The position numbers were made by a program, and so were the translations under genes. DNA of 64,000 nucleotides from Roseiarcus sp963726105 (GTDB lineage: Bacteria > Pseudomonadota > Alphaproteobacteria > Rhizobiales > Beijerinckiaceae): contig CAVSBJ010000026.1 in the NCBI GenBank assembly GCA_963726105.1, positions 496,001-560,000 on the forward strand, given 5' to 3'. The number at the start of each line of letters is the position of its first letter. The stretch's first letter is position 1. This document shows positions 17,078-26,024 of this stretch, one piece after another. The notes beneath the pieces are model-generated. The model was not told where the DNA came from, did no database searches, and saw nothing but the letters and a program-made list of their open reading frames with translations.

Positions 17078-18676
17078 ATGGCCAAGGAACGCCTCTATCT
17101 GTTCGACACGACGATGCGCGACGGCGCGCTGACCACCGGCGTCGACTTCTCGCTCGACGACAAGCGCCGCATCGCGGCGATGCTCGACCGGCTCGGCGTC
17201 GACTATGTCGAGGGCGGCTATCCGGGCGCAAACCCGCTCGACACCGAGTTCTTCAAAAAGAAGCCCACGAATCGCGCCCGCTTCTGCGCCTTCGGCATGA
17301 CCAAGCGGCCGGGTCGCTCGGCCGCCAATGATCCAGGCGTTGCTGGCCTCCTTGCTGCCGACGCCGACGCGATCGTCTTTGTCGCGAAGTCGTGGGATTA
17401 TCACGTCCATGTCGCGCTGGGCTGCACGCTGGATGAGAACCTCGAAGCCATTACCGACAGCGTGACGGCTGCGGTCGGCGCGGGCCGCGAGGCGATGGTC
17501 GATTGCGAACATTTCTTCGACGGCTACAAGGCCAACCCGAACTATGCGCTTGCCTGCGCTCGCGCCGCGATCGAGGCCGGCGCGCGCTGGGCGGTGCTGT
17601 GCGACACCAACGGCGGAACGCTTCCGCATGAGATCGAACGCATCGTCGGCGAGGTCTCGCGCCTGATTCCCGGCGAGAGTCTCGGCATCCATGCCCACAA
17701 CGACACCGGCAACGCGGTCGCCAATTCGCTCGCCGCCGTCCGCGCCGGCGTGCGGCAGGTGCAGGGCGCGCTGAACGGCCTGGGCGAGCGCTGCGGCAAC
17801 GCCAATCTTGTCAGTCTCATCCCCACATTGGCCTTGAAGCCGGAGCTCAACGAGCGTTTCGAGACCGGCGTGACGGCCGAGGCTCTGCGCGAGATCACCT
17901 ACGTCTCGCGCGCCTTCGATGAAATGCTCAACCGCGCGCCGAACCGGCACGCGCCCTATGTCGGCGCGTCGGCTTTCGCCACCAAGGCCGGCATTCACGC
18001 TTCAGCGCTCGCCAAAGACCCCCGCACGTATGAGCATGTGCCGCCCGACAGCGTCGGCAACCAGCGCGCGGTGCTGGTCTCGGATCAGGCCGGGCGCTCG
18101 AATCTCCTGAGCGAGCTCAATCGGCTTGGCGTCGAAGCGAAACCCGACGACCCGCGCCTTTCGCGCCTGCTCGACGAGGTCAAGGCGCGCGAGGCGCAGG
18201 GCTACGCCTACGAAGCAGCCGACGCCTCGTTCGAGCTTCTCGCGCGGAGCGTGCTCGGCGGCGTGCCGGAATATTTTGCAGTCGACAGCTTTCATGTCGG
18301 CGTCGAGCGCAAGGTGATCGCGCCCGGAATCACCTATTCTGCCTCGCAGGCGGTGGTGAAGATCCGCATTGGCGAAGAGCGGCTGATTTCCGCAGCCGAA
18401 GGCAACGGCCCCGTCAACGCGCTTGATCTGGCTTTGCGCAAGGACCTCGGCGTCTATCAGAAATATATCGAGAACCTCGAATTGCGCGATTATCGCGTGC
18501 GCGTGTTCCAAGGCGGCACCGACGCGGTGACGCGCGTCCTGATCGAGTTCGGCGACGGAAACGGCGACACGTGGTCGACGGTCGGGGTGTCGGGCAACAT
18601 CATCGACGCCTCGTTCCAGGCGCTGGTCGACGCGATCACCTACCGGCTGCTGAAGGTTGGCGTCGCGGCGCAATAG
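17078..18676 (+). CDS. cimA: (R)-citramalate synthase (LeuA/CimA family)
   Basis: About 532 residues. The N-terminal TIM barrel has the HMG-CoA-lyase-like signature LFDTTMRDGALTTGVDFS (metal Asp and catalytic Arg) and the metal-binding His pair in LGIHAHNDTGNAV, with LNGLGERCGNANL near the barrel end. The C-terminal about 130 residues form a LeuA-type allosteric domain. Length and the D-T-T-x-R-D-G-A motif match CimA, which condenses acetyl-CoA and pyruvate to citramalate for threonine-independent isoleucine synthesis. 2-isopropylmalate synthase paralogues are the main alternative. ATG 17078 is chosen; GTG 17069 is in frame. Confidence 0.85.
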   Translation: MAKERLYLFDTTMRDGALTTGVDFSLDDKRRIAAMLDRLGVDYVEGGYPGANPLDTEFFKKKPTNRARFCAFGMTKRPGRSAANDPGVAGLLAADADAIVFVAKSWDYHVHVALGCTLDENLEAITDSVTAAVGAGREAMVDCEHFFDGYKANPNYALACARAAIEAGARWAVLCDTNGGTLPHEIERIVGEVSRLIPGESLGIHAHNDTGNAVANSLAAVRAGVRQVQGALNGLGERCGNANLVSLIPTLALKPELNERFETGVTAEALREITYVSRAFDEMLNRAPNRHAPYVGASAFATKAGIHASALAKDPRTYEHVPPDSVGNQRAVLVSDQAGRSNLLSELNRLGVEAKPDDPRLSRLLDEVKAREAQGYAYEAADASFELLARSVLGGVPEYFAVDSFHVGVERKVIAPGITYSASQAVVKIRIGEERLISAAEGNGPVNALDLALRKDLGVYQKYIENLELRDYRVRVFQGGTDAVTRVLIEFGDGNGDTWSTVGVSGNIIDASFQALVDAITYRLLKVGVAAQ

Positions 18677-18842
18677 GCGTGTTCATCGCAACGCCTCGCA
18701 CGCGCCATATACCCGGCCATCAGCACGATGAACGCGAGCACGACGACGCAGACCAGTTCCGAACGATGAGGCAGAGGCGTGCACTGTCGATCCCTGTCAT
18801 GGTAGACGGTTTATGAACCCAAGGTCCGCGAGGCGCCGCCGG

Positions 18843-18875
18843 CGCATTGTCCTGAGGGATCACGGGAACAATGCG
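18843..18875. terminator. Hairpin CGCATTGT/ACAATGCG
   Basis: A perfect 8-bp inverted repeat with a 17-nt loop between cimA and the secreted Gly/His-rich gene. No T-run follows, so it may be a factor-dependent terminator, an operator, or part of a 5' leader of the downstream gene. Confidence 0.3.
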
Positions 18876-18928
18876 GGAGAAGCCGGCGTTTTTTGGAGAT
18901 CGAGACAAGGCTCAACTGGAGGAATTGG

Positions 18929-19306
18929 ATGCGACTCGTTTCCGTAGCCTCGATGACGACATTGGCGACACTCCTCGTCGGCTCAGCGAACGCGATGCCG
19001 ACACCTGCCCCGTATCGGGGCGATTCGAGCATAACCTTAGCCGCAGGAGGATGCGGACCCGCTTACCATCGCAACGTCTACGGCGGGTGCGTGCCGAATG
19101 GCTGGGGTGGGGGGGTCGTCGTCGCCCCTGGATTTTATGGCGGCGGCTATGGCTATCATGGCGGCTACTACCACGGCGGCGGCGCCTACTATCACGGCGG
19201 GGGTTACTATCATGGGGGCGGCTACTATCACCGCGGGGGATGGCACGGAGGCGGTTGGCACGGGGGGGCTTACCACGGCGGCTACCACGGCGTTTACCGC
19301 AGGTGA
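18929..19306 (+). CDS. Secreted Gly/Tyr/His-rich repeat protein with GCG_CRPN prefix
   Basis: A 125-residue protein. Signal peptide (MRLVSVASMTTLATLLVGSANA), then the conserved prefix GCGPAYHRNVYGGCVPNGW of the GCG_CRPN family with two cysteines, then low-complexity repeats of YYHGGG, WHGGG and YHGG type. This prefix-plus-repeat arrangement is recurrent in Rhizobiales exported proteins of unknown role; His-rich repeats suggest metal binding, but that is inference. ATG 18929 has GGAGG 6 bp upstream, supporting it over an in-frame ATG at 18893. Confidence 0.8.
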   Translation: MRLVSVASMTTLATLLVGSANAMPTPAPYRGDSSITLAAGGCGPAYHRNVYGGCVPNGWGGGVVVAPGFYGGGYGYHGGYYHGGGAYYHGGGYYHGGGYYHRGGWHGGGWHGGAYHGGYHGVYRR

Positions 19307-19491
19307 TGGTCCACTGGCTCAAGCCCTGAGGCCGTGATCCAAAACGCGGCGGAAGCCCAGAAGCTCGCCGCGCCTATCCGCCCGATGTGTGTGAACAGTC
19401 GCGACGGCGAGCCCTAACAACGCGTTAAGAGCTCGACTTGCATTGTCCCGGCTGCGCAACTAATCGGCGCTGGTAAAACAGACACTCGCGA

Positions 19492-20286
19492 ATGGCGCAC
19501 GGCGGCCTGCTCGTTTCTATCATTTTCATTCTTCTGCTCGGCGCCTCCGGCGTCGGGATGTATTTGCATGACCAACTCGGGGAGCAACATCGAACCAGCG
19601 AGACGAAGGACCATGTACGGCTCGTGGTCTCTATTCTCGTGACGTTCACCGCTTTGGTGCTCAGCCTTATGCTCTCGGAGGTGAAGGGCTCGTTCGATAC
19701 CTTCGACACTCGTCTGCGCGCGTTTGCAGGCGATGTTTCAAATCTTGACATCCATTTGCGAGAATACGGCCCAGACGCCCAGCCGATCAGAGTGATGATA
19801 AGGAAATATGTGGCCGCCTCGATCGCCGATAGCTGGCGAGACGAGCCACCGCCATCGGGAGATTTTCCGCGCTTTGACGGTCCGGCGGGTGTTGAGCAAC
19901 CGGAGCTCGGCGCACTTCTTATTCAGGCCGACGCCGCCATTCATAAACTGGACCCGCCGGATCGTTTCCATCAACGACTTACGGATTCGTTGTCAAATCA
20001 GATCGACGAGACATTGCGCGCCCGGCGTCAGCTCCTCGAGACGTCGCACGACACGATCGCATGGCCGCTCATGCTCGCAATGTGTGCATGGTTGGCGGTT
20101 GTGTTCGGAGTCTTCGGGCTGCTTTCGCCGCGCAACGCAGTCGTTTATTTGTCGATCGTGATCTGCGCGATCTGCGTCGCTTCCGCCATCTTCCTGATCG
20201 ACGACTTCGATTCTCCGATCGATGGCCTCTTGCGGGCGCCGAGCAATTCCATGCGCGCGACCCTGGCCAGAATCGACGCGTCCTGA
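19492..20286 (+). CDS. DUF4239-type membrane protein
   Basis: 264 residues with two N-terminal membrane helices (LLVSIIFILLLGASGVGM and VRLVVSILVTFTALVLSLML), a long cytoplasmic helical domain of about 130 residues, and two C-terminal helices (WPLMLAMCAWLAVVFGVFGL and VVYLSIVICAICVASAIFL). This layout matches the DUF4239 (bestrophin-like) family. Function unknown; a channel-like role is only suggested by fold comparison. It stands alone, about 100 bp upstream of the phosphoesterase gene. Confidence 0.7.
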   Translation: MAHGGLLVSIIFILLLGASGVGMYLHDQLGEQHRTSETKDHVRLVVSILVTFTALVLSLMLSEVKGSFDTFDTRLRAFAGDVSNLDIHLREYGPDAQPIRVMIRKYVAASIADSWRDEPPPSGDFPRFDGPAGVEQPELGALLIQADAAIHKLDPPDRFHQRLTDSLSNQIDETLRARRQLLETSHDTIAWPLMLAMCAWLAVVFGVFGLLSPRNAVVYLSIVICAICVASAIFLIDDFDSPIDGLLRAPSNSMRATLARIDAS

Positions 20287-20386
20287 GAAAGCGCGCCAAG
20301 TTTTTGCGCGGCCCCCGGGAATAAATCGCGCACCCCTTGAGTCCCCTCTTTTGAACGGCGCTTTCGCCGAAGAAGGGGAAACTCAA

Positions 20387-21313
20387 GTGTCACACGATCA
20401 CGAAGGCGGGCTCGACCGCCGGCGAACCCTGAAATGCATGCTGTGGGCCGGGACCGGCGTGGTTTGGACGGTCGCCGGCGGCGTGCCTACGTCGCGGCTG
20501 ATCGGCTCGGCGAAAGCCGGGCAAGGCGGCTTTTCCTTCGTCCAGATCTCCGACAGCCACATCGGATTCGCCAAGCCCGCCAATCCGGATGCGCGCATCA
20601 CGCTCAACGCAGCGATCGACAAGATCGTGGCGATGCCGGGTAAGCCCGCGTTCATGATCCATACCGGCGACATCAGTCACGCGGCGAAGGCGAACGAATT
20701 TGACGACGCGCAGCAGATGATCGGCCGCACCAGGCTCGACGTCCACTACGCGCCCGGCGAACACGACATTCTCGATCCCAAGACGCGAGACGTCTATCTT
20801 GAGCGCTTCGGCAAGGGCGCGACTGGCGGCGGCTGGTATTCGTTCGACCAGGGCGGCGTCCATTTCGTGTCGCTCAACAATGTCGTCGATCTCAAGAAGA
20901 ACGGCCTCGGCTCGCTCGGCGCAGCTCAGCTCGAGTGGCTGGAGGATGATCTCAAAGGCAGGTCCGCTTCGACGCCGATCGTCATCTTCTCCCACATCCC
21001 GCTCTGGATGATCGCGCCCGAATGGGGCTGGGGCACCGAGGATTCGACGCAGGCGCTTGGACTTCTCTCGCGCTTCGGCTCGGTGACTGTGCTCAACGGC
21101 CACATCCATCAATTGATGCAGAAGGTTGAGGGCAACGTCACGTTCCACACTGCGCGCTCAACCGCATTTCCGCAGCCCGCTCCCGGAACGGCGCTAGCGC
21201 CGGGACCCAAGCTCGTTCCGGCGGGCGAATTGCGCAAATGGCTGGGCGTCCGAGAGGTCGTCTACGCGCCCACGCCCACCCACCTCGCGGTCACCAATTC
21301 CGACCTTGTCTGA
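20387..21313 (+). CDS. Exported calcineurin-like metallophosphoesterase
   Basis: About 308 residues. N-terminal LDRRRTLKCMLWAGTG resembles a twin-arginine leader. The metallophosphoesterase motifs are in order: QISDSHIGF (D-x-H), IHTGDISH (GD), YAPGEHD (the usual GNHD appears as GEHD, so the metal-bridging Asn is replaced by Glu), FSHIPL (H) and LNGHIHQ (GHxH). GTG 20387 has GAAGGGGAA just upstream. It leads a group with a cytochrome c and an ECF sigma/anti-sigma pair, an association that suggests an extracytoplasmic stress or redox function. The Asn-to-Glu change could alter activity. Confidence 0.78.
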   Translation: MSHDHEGGLDRRRTLKCMLWAGTGVVWTVAGGVPTSRLIGSAKAGQGGFSFVQISDSHIGFAKPANPDARITLNAAIDKIVAMPGKPAFMIHTGDISHAAKANEFDDAQQMIGRTRLDVHYAPGEHDILDPKTRDVYLERFGKGATGGGWYSFDQGGVHFVSLNNVVDLKKNGLGSLGAAQLEWLEDDLKGRSASTPIVIFSHIPLWMIAPEWGWGTEDSTQALGLLSRFGSVTVLNGHIHQLMQKVEGNVTFHTARSTAFPQPAPGTALAPGPKLVPAGELRKWLGVREVVYAPTPTHLAVTNSDLV

Positions 21314-21348
21314 GACCTTTCCAATGCGTCTGTTCCGTTGGCCCGAAT

Positions 21349-21411
21349 CCCTCTCCCGCGGCGCCTGTCAAGAGACAGGCGTCCCCTCACCGCACCCGTC
21401 GCGGGGGAGGG
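21349..21411. repeat. Nested palindromic repeat between phosphoesterase and cytochrome genes
   Basis: CCCTCTCCCGCG (21349-21360) pairs with CGCGGGGGAGGG (21400-21411) with one mismatch, and the loop holds a second hairpin GCCTGTC-AAGA-GACAGGC. Nested stem-loops of this kind are common intergenic repeats in Rhizobiales. It could attenuate or stabilise the transcript between the two genes. Confidence 0.6.
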
Positions 21412-21509
21412 AACTTTTGACACAGCCTTGCGCACGGACGCGCATCGAAGAGCCGCACGAAAGGTCTGCCGCAAGTCTCCGCAGGCGAGAGAAATACGTC
21501 GCCGCCGTG

Positions 21510-21866
21510 ATGCTCGCGGCTGAAATCTCGGCGGCGCTTGCGGGGACCGCCTGGGCCGGGCGGCCAACCGGCGACGCCGGTCGTGGCGAAGCCCTCTACG
21601 AGGCCTGCCAGGACTGCCACTCGCTCGACAAGAACGACGTCGGGCCGCGTCATCGGGGCGTATTCGGGCGCAAGGCCGCCTCGCTGCCGGATTACGACTA
21701 TTCCGACGCGCTCAAATCGGCCAATATCGTGTGGAACGAGGAGACGCTCGACAAGTGGCTGACCGATCCTCAGGCTGTCGCGCCGGGCGCCAAGATGTTC
21801 TTTCATCTGGAGAACCCACAGGATCGCGCCGACGTGATCGCTTACCTCAAGCAGCGCGCCAAATAG
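21510..21866 (+). CDS. Class I c-type cytochrome
   Basis: About 118 residues: a hydrophobic leader (MLAAEISAALAGTAWA), then haem attachment CQDCH in YEACQDCHSLDKNDVGP, and axial-Met region PGAKMFFHL about 60 residues later, ending DVIAYLKQRAK, which is the canonical C-terminal helix. It is a periplasmic monohaem electron carrier of the mitochondrial-cytochrome-c-like class. The exact start is uncertain: the frame stays open to 21306, but the region before about 21420 is a palindromic repeat, and GTG 21507 or ATG 21510 are the best candidates. Confidence 0.85.
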   Translation: MLAAEISAALAGTAWAGRPTGDAGRGEALYEACQDCHSLDKNDVGPRHRGVFGRKAASLPDYDYSDALKSANIVWNEETLDKWLTDPQAVAPGAKMFFHLENPQDRADVIAYLKQRAK

Positions 21867-21891
21867 AGCGTGCGCTCGCGGAGCGCGCAGC

Positions 21892-22425
21892 TTGAGCAGT
21901 CCAATCGCCGAGCAGCGCTTCCGCGAAATCGTGCCCCCGCTGCTCGATGATGCCTACTCGCTCGCCAATTGGCTGTCTCAAAGCCCGACCGACGCCGAGG
22001 ACATCGTGCAGGACGCCGCGCTGCGTGCGCTTCAGGCTCTCGCCACCGTTTCGGTCGATCGGCCGAAGCCCTGGTTTCTCGCCATCGTTCGCAACGCCGC
22101 CATGACCTTCATGGCTCGCAATCGGCGCAAGACCCTGGCTTACGCCGGCGATATGACCGACCTCGACGCGCTCGATTTGCGCCAGGGCGACGACGCTGCG
22201 CCCAATCCGGAACAGGAGCTCATCGCCCTTGAAGATGGCGAGCGCCTGCGGCGGGCGATCGCGAGCCTTCCCTCGCCCTTTCTGGAATCGCTGGTGTTGC
22301 GCGACATCAACGGCCTCTCTTATCGTGAAATCGCCGAAGCGACCTCGACGCCGGTTGGCACGGTCATGTCGCGGCTCGCCCGCGCGCGCGCCTTGCTCGC
22401 CAAGACCTTGAGGGCCGAGGCATGA
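21892..22425 (+). CDS. ECF-type RNA polymerase sigma factor
   Basis: A 177-residue ECF sigma factor. Region 2 includes SQSPTDAEDIVQDAALRAL (the D-A-E-D-x-V-Q-D motif) and KPWFLAIVRNAAMTFMARNRR; region 4 is LVLRDINGLSYREIAEATSTPVGTVMSRLARAR, too long to quote as one block but complete. The start is TTG 21892. The stop overlaps the anti-sigma start (ATGA at 22422), the standard coupling that keeps the pair stoichiometric. It probably transcribes its own group including the upstream cytochrome and phosphoesterase genes; the signal is unknown. Confidence 0.9.
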   Translation: MSSPIAEQRFREIVPPLLDDAYSLANWLSQSPTDAEDIVQDAALRALQALATVSVDRPKPWFLAIVRNAAMTFMARNRRKTLAYAGDMTDLDALDLRQGDDAAPNPEQELIALEDGERLRRAIASLPSPFLESLVLRDINGLSYREIAEATSTPVGTVMSRLARARALLAKTLRAEA

Positions 22426-23264
22426 CCGACCGCGACGTCAACGAACGGCTGCTCAAACTCCACGCCGCCCTGGACGGCGAGCTCGACGCCATGGGATCGC
22501 ACGAATTCGAGCGCGAGATGCGCGACGATCCGACGATCGCCGCGGAGTATCGGCGCCTCGCTGCGATGCGTGACGCCGTCCGTCGGCACGCGCCGCGGGA
22601 AGCGGCCCCGCAAGCGCTTGCCGACCGCATCGCGGCGTTGACCGCGTCCGCTCCGGCGGCTCCCTCGCCTCAGGGGGCCGCAGCCCCGACCGCGACGGTC
22701 GTTCCGTTTCGACGCCCCGCGTCGCTCGACGGCCGCGCGATGGCCATGGCGGCCTCCTTCGCTGTCCTCGGCTTTGCGGTCGGCGTGGGGCTTATGTCGC
22801 TTCGGCCGCCTTCGGGCCCGGGCGACGCCGCCCAACATCTGGTGTCGGATTTCGCCCGCGCCGAGATCGCCGGCCAGCCCTTCGACGTCGCCTCCTCCGA
22901 CCGGCATACGGTCAAGCCCTGGCTCGCCAGCCGCACAACCGTCAGCGGAACCATCGTCGATCTCGCGCCGGAGGGCTTCCCGCTGGTCGGCGGGCGCGTG
23001 ACCATCGTGGACCGGGTCCCGACGCCAACCCTCGTTTACCGGCACAGCGAGCACGTCATCGCGGTGACCGAGCTGCCGATCGACGCCAAGGGCCCGCGCG
23101 GGACAGGCGCAATCGAAACGATCGACGGTTACCATGTCGCGCGCTGGGCGGATGCGAACCTCGCCTATATCGCCGTCTCCGACATGGACGAAAAGGCGCT
23201 CGGCGATTTCGTCGAGGCGTTCCGGCGGGGCGGCGGCGCTGCGACCGAACCGGCCCGCCCCTGA
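22422..23264 (+). CDS. Membrane anti-sigma factor
   Basis: 280 residues: a cytoplasmic N-terminal helical anti-sigma domain (LHAALDGELDAMGSHEFEREM), a single membrane helix (AMAMAASFAVLGFAVGVGL, near residue 110), and a periplasmic domain of about 160 residues. The zinc motif HxxxCxxC of the ZAS class is absent, so it is not a classical redox-sensing anti-sigma. It pairs with the overlapping ECF sigma gene. The large outer domain is the likely sensor or the target of regulated proteolysis. Confidence 0.82.
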   Translation: MTDRDVNERLLKLHAALDGELDAMGSHEFEREMRDDPTIAAEYRRLAAMRDAVRRHAPREAAPQALADRIAALTASAPAAPSPQGAAAPTATVVPFRRPASLDGRAMAMAASFAVLGFAVGVGLMSLRPPSGPGDAAQHLVSDFARAEIAGQPFDVASSDRHTVKPWLASRTTVSGTIVDLAPEGFPLVGGRVTIVDRVPTPTLVYRHSEHVIAVTELPIDAKGPRGTGAIETIDGYHVARWADANLAYIAVSDMDEKALGDFVEAFRRGGGAATEPARP

Positions 23265-23550
23265 GCCGCTCGAAGCCGCTGGTCGAGCCGACCGCGGGCC
23301 GCGGGCGCCCCGGTGCGCGCGTGTCTCGTCACGCTCCGATCCGTCGAGTGCGGCTATGCCGACCAGAGGCAAGGCATTTCCGGGCAAAACGGAAGTCGAT
23401 GCTATCCGTATTTCTATTCGGGCATCCCCAGCGCCGATTCGATTGGCGCAGAGAATCATGGCCGCAAGCCCAACGGAATCCTCCCTCAATTCCTTCAGAC
23501 CTGAAAATGCTCTAGGATTGGGGCGTTTTCGGTTCACGGAGGGGGAAATC

Positions 23551-24534
23551 TTGGGCCGGAAGACGAGCGGCGAGGCCGATCTTGCGGGGGAGGGTGGCCG
23601 AGCGCCCCGACGGGCGATCACCATCCTCGGCGCGCCGGTCGAGGCAGGGGCGGGCGTGCGTGGCGCAGCCATGGGGCCGGCCATGCTGCGCACAGCTGGA
23701 ATCGTGGAGACGCTGCGCGACCTCGGCCATGACGTCGAGGACGGGGGCGATCTCGCTCTTCCGCCTTCATTAGCCCGCGCGACCGCGCCGGAAGGCAAGG
23801 CCCACCGGTTCGCGGAGGTCGCGGCCTGGGCACGGTTGCTTGCGCGCGAAACCTATGCGGTCGCCCGTTCCGGTCGGACGCCGATCGTGCTCGGCGGCGA
23901 TCACAGCCTGGCGATGGGTTCGATCGGCGGCGTTGCCCGCTTCGCGTCCGAGGTCGGCCGCGAACTCTTCGTCCTGTGGCTTGACGCCCATTCGGACTTC
24001 AACACGCCGTTGACCTCGCCGTCCGGGAATATGCATGGCATGTCGCTCGCGATGCTGTCCCGCGAACCCGGTTTGGAGGGCGTGTTCGGCGACGAGCCGC
24101 ACGGCTTCGTCGATCCCGGGCGGCTGCACCTCTTCGGCATTCGCTCGATCGACGCGGGCGAACGGCGGCTATTGCAGGACCGTGGGGTCGATGTGGTCGA
24201 CATGCGGAGGCTGGACGAAGACGGTTTCGCCGTCTCGATCCGCCGCATCATCGATCGCGTTCACGCTCGCAACGGCCTTTTGCATATCAGTCTGGATGTC
24301 GACTTTCTCGATCCTGCCATTGCGCCAGGCGTCGGCACCGTCGTCCCGGGCGGGGCGACCTACCGCGAGGCGCATCTTGTCATGGAGCTCCTGTACGAAT
24401 CCGGTCTTTCGTCCTCGCTCGATCTCGTCGAGCTCAATCCGTTCCTCGACGAGCGGGGGAAAAGTGCGCTTCTGCTTGTCGACCTCACGGCAAGTCTGTT
24501 CGGCCGCTACGTCTATAAGGCGAATGCTCAGTAA
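23551..24534 (+). CDS. Arginase-family (ureohydrolase) enzyme
   Basis: About 327 residues from TTG 23551, which follows GGAGGGGGAAA. The binuclear manganese ligands are all present: GGDHSLAM, LDAHSDFNT and LDVDFLDP, with GNMHGMSL between. The sequence around TILGAPVEAGAGVRGAAMGP and LFGIRSIDAGERRLL is arginase-like (arginine to ornithine and urea) rather than agmatinase-like, but agmatinase or another guanidino hydrolase is possible. It is monocistronic, with no ornithine-utilisation gene beside it. Confidence 0.85.
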   Translation: MGRKTSGEADLAGEGGRAPRRAITILGAPVEAGAGVRGAAMGPAMLRTAGIVETLRDLGHDVEDGGDLALPPSLARATAPEGKAHRFAEVAAWARLLARETYAVARSGRTPIVLGGDHSLAMGSIGGVARFASEVGRELFVLWLDAHSDFNTPLTSPSGNMHGMSLAMLSREPGLEGVFGDEPHGFVDPGRLHLFGIRSIDAGERRLLQDRGVDVVDMRRLDEDGFAVSIRRIIDRVHARNGLLHISLDVDFLDPAIAPGVGTVVPGGATYREAHLVMELLYESGLSSSLDLVELNPFLDERGKSALLLVDLTASLFGRYVYKANAQ

Positions 24535-25004
24535 AAACCGAGACTTGCGCGGAGTTCACGAAACTGACTTGACACATATGATAGAAGAAGAAGCGGATCT
24601 ACCGCTGCAATTCTCCAACCAGATCATACATATCGCCGATGATATTGTTTTGGAGCTGTTGAATTGGATCTCGAATTGTATGAGCCGGCGTTTCTCTATC
24701 TTCACTTCAGGGTCAAGCGCCGCTGGCACGCGCCATAGCCCTTTTATCGCTGCCTGTACGTTTGCCTGAGAAATAGGCGCCACTTTATTTTGCGAAGATT
24801 GAGCCGATCTTCCGCCATTTGGCGGCCGAGCCTGGACTTGGAAAAATACATGGATTTGATTTGCGCCGAACGGGCCGTCGCGCTTTTTTCCGCGCCTCGG
24901 CCAAAAGTTTGGCTTGATCACGTGCATCGATAGGTCGATAGCACCGGCGAAGCGACCGCAGCGAGAAAGTGCGAGCGGTCACGTAATGCGGAAGACAAGA
25001 ACCT
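24535..25004. other. 470-bp AT-richer intergenic region upstream of mdh
   Basis: No supported gene. A line counted by hand (24601-24660) is 26/60 GC (43%), clearly below the roughly 62-65% of neighbouring genes. Short frames on both strands have no recognisable product. It must contain the promoter of the mdh-suc operon, but no strong -35/-10 pair was identified. Confidence 0.5.
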
Positions 25005-25970
25005 ATGGCGCGCAAGAAGATAGCTTTGATCGGGGCCGGACAAATCGGCGGGACGTTGGCGCTCCTGGCGGCGCTGAAAGAGCTGGGCGACATCGTCCTT
25101 TTCGACATCATCGATGGCGTGCCGCAGGGCAAGGCGCTGGATTTGGCCGAATCGACCCCGGTTGAGAGCGTCAACGCGCGACTGGCCGGCGCAAGCGACT
25201 ATTCAGCGATCGCCGGCGCCGACGTCGTCATCGTCACCGCCGGCGTCCCCCGCAAGCCTGGCATGAGCCGCGACGACCTGCTCGGCATCAACCTTAAGGT
25301 CATGGACGCGGTTGCGGCGGGCATCAAGGCGCATGCGCCGGAGGCGTTTGTCATTTGCATCACCAACCCGCTCGACGCCATGGTGTGGGCGCTGCAGAAG
25401 TTCTGCGGCCTCCCTCCAAATAGGGTCGTCGGGATGGCCGGTGTGCTCGATTCGGCACGATTTCGGTATTTTCTCGCTGAGGAATTGCAGGTGTCGGTCG
25501 AAGATGTGACCGCCTTTGTCCTTGGCGGCCACGGCGACGAGATGGTTCCCTCCGTTCGCTATTCGACGGTCGCCGGCATTCCGCTGCCTGATCTTGTCAG
25601 AATGGGCTGGACGACGCAGGCCAAGATCGACGCCATCGTCGAGCGGACACGCAAGGGCGGGGGCGAGATCGTCAACCTGCTCAAAACCGGTTCGGCCTTT
25701 TATGCTCCCGCCGCCTCGGCGATCGCGATGGCGGAATCGTACCTCAAGGACCAGCGCCGTGTGCTGCCGTGCGCGGCGCGCTTGAGCGGCCAGTACGGCG
25801 TCAACGACGCCTACATCGGGGTGCCGGTGGTGGTCGGCGCCAACGGCGTCGAGCGCATCATCGAGATTGCGTTCGACGAAAGCGAGAAACCAATGTTCGC
25901 CAAGTCGGTCGCCTCAGTCCACGCCCTGATGGAGGCCTGCAAGGCGATCAATCCCGCCCTCGCCGCCTGA
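25005..25970 (+). CDS. mdh: Malate dehydrogenase (LDH-like)
   Basis: A 321-residue NAD-dependent malate dehydrogenase of the LDH-like type. Rossmann motif IGAGQIGGTLA with an acidic residue after strand 2 (LFDIIDG), substrate-binding Arg residues in GVPRKPGMSRDDLLGIN, ITNPLDAMVWALQ, and catalytic His in VLGGHGDEMVP. It oxidises malate to oxaloacetate in the TCA cycle and is the first gene of the mdh-sucC-sucD-sucA-sucB-lpdA cluster, the arrangement usual in Rhizobiales. Confidence 0.97.
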   Translation: MARKKIALIGAGQIGGTLALLAALKELGDIVLFDIIDGVPQGKALDLAESTPVESVNARLAGASDYSAIAGADVVIVTAGVPRKPGMSRDDLLGINLKVMDAVAAGIKAHAPEAFVICITNPLDAMVWALQKFCGLPPNRVVGMAGVLDSARFRYFLAEELQVSVEDVTAFVLGGHGDEMVPSVRYSTVAGIPLPDLVRMGWTTQAKIDAIVERTRKGGGEIVNLLKTGSAFYAPAASAIAMAESYLKDQRRVLPCAARLSGQYGVNDAYIGVPVVVGANGVERIIEIAFDESEKPMFAKSVASVHALMEACKAINPALAA

Positions 25971-26024
25971 TCGCGCTGAGCGCCCGCTCCCGGTCGGCCT
26001 TCTTGTCTTGAGGTTTTCGCCGCC

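Noticed and set aside
24556..24927. 123-codon minus-strand frame upstream of mdh
   Set aside because: No recognisable motif; composition is AT-rich and there is a competing frame on the plus strand.
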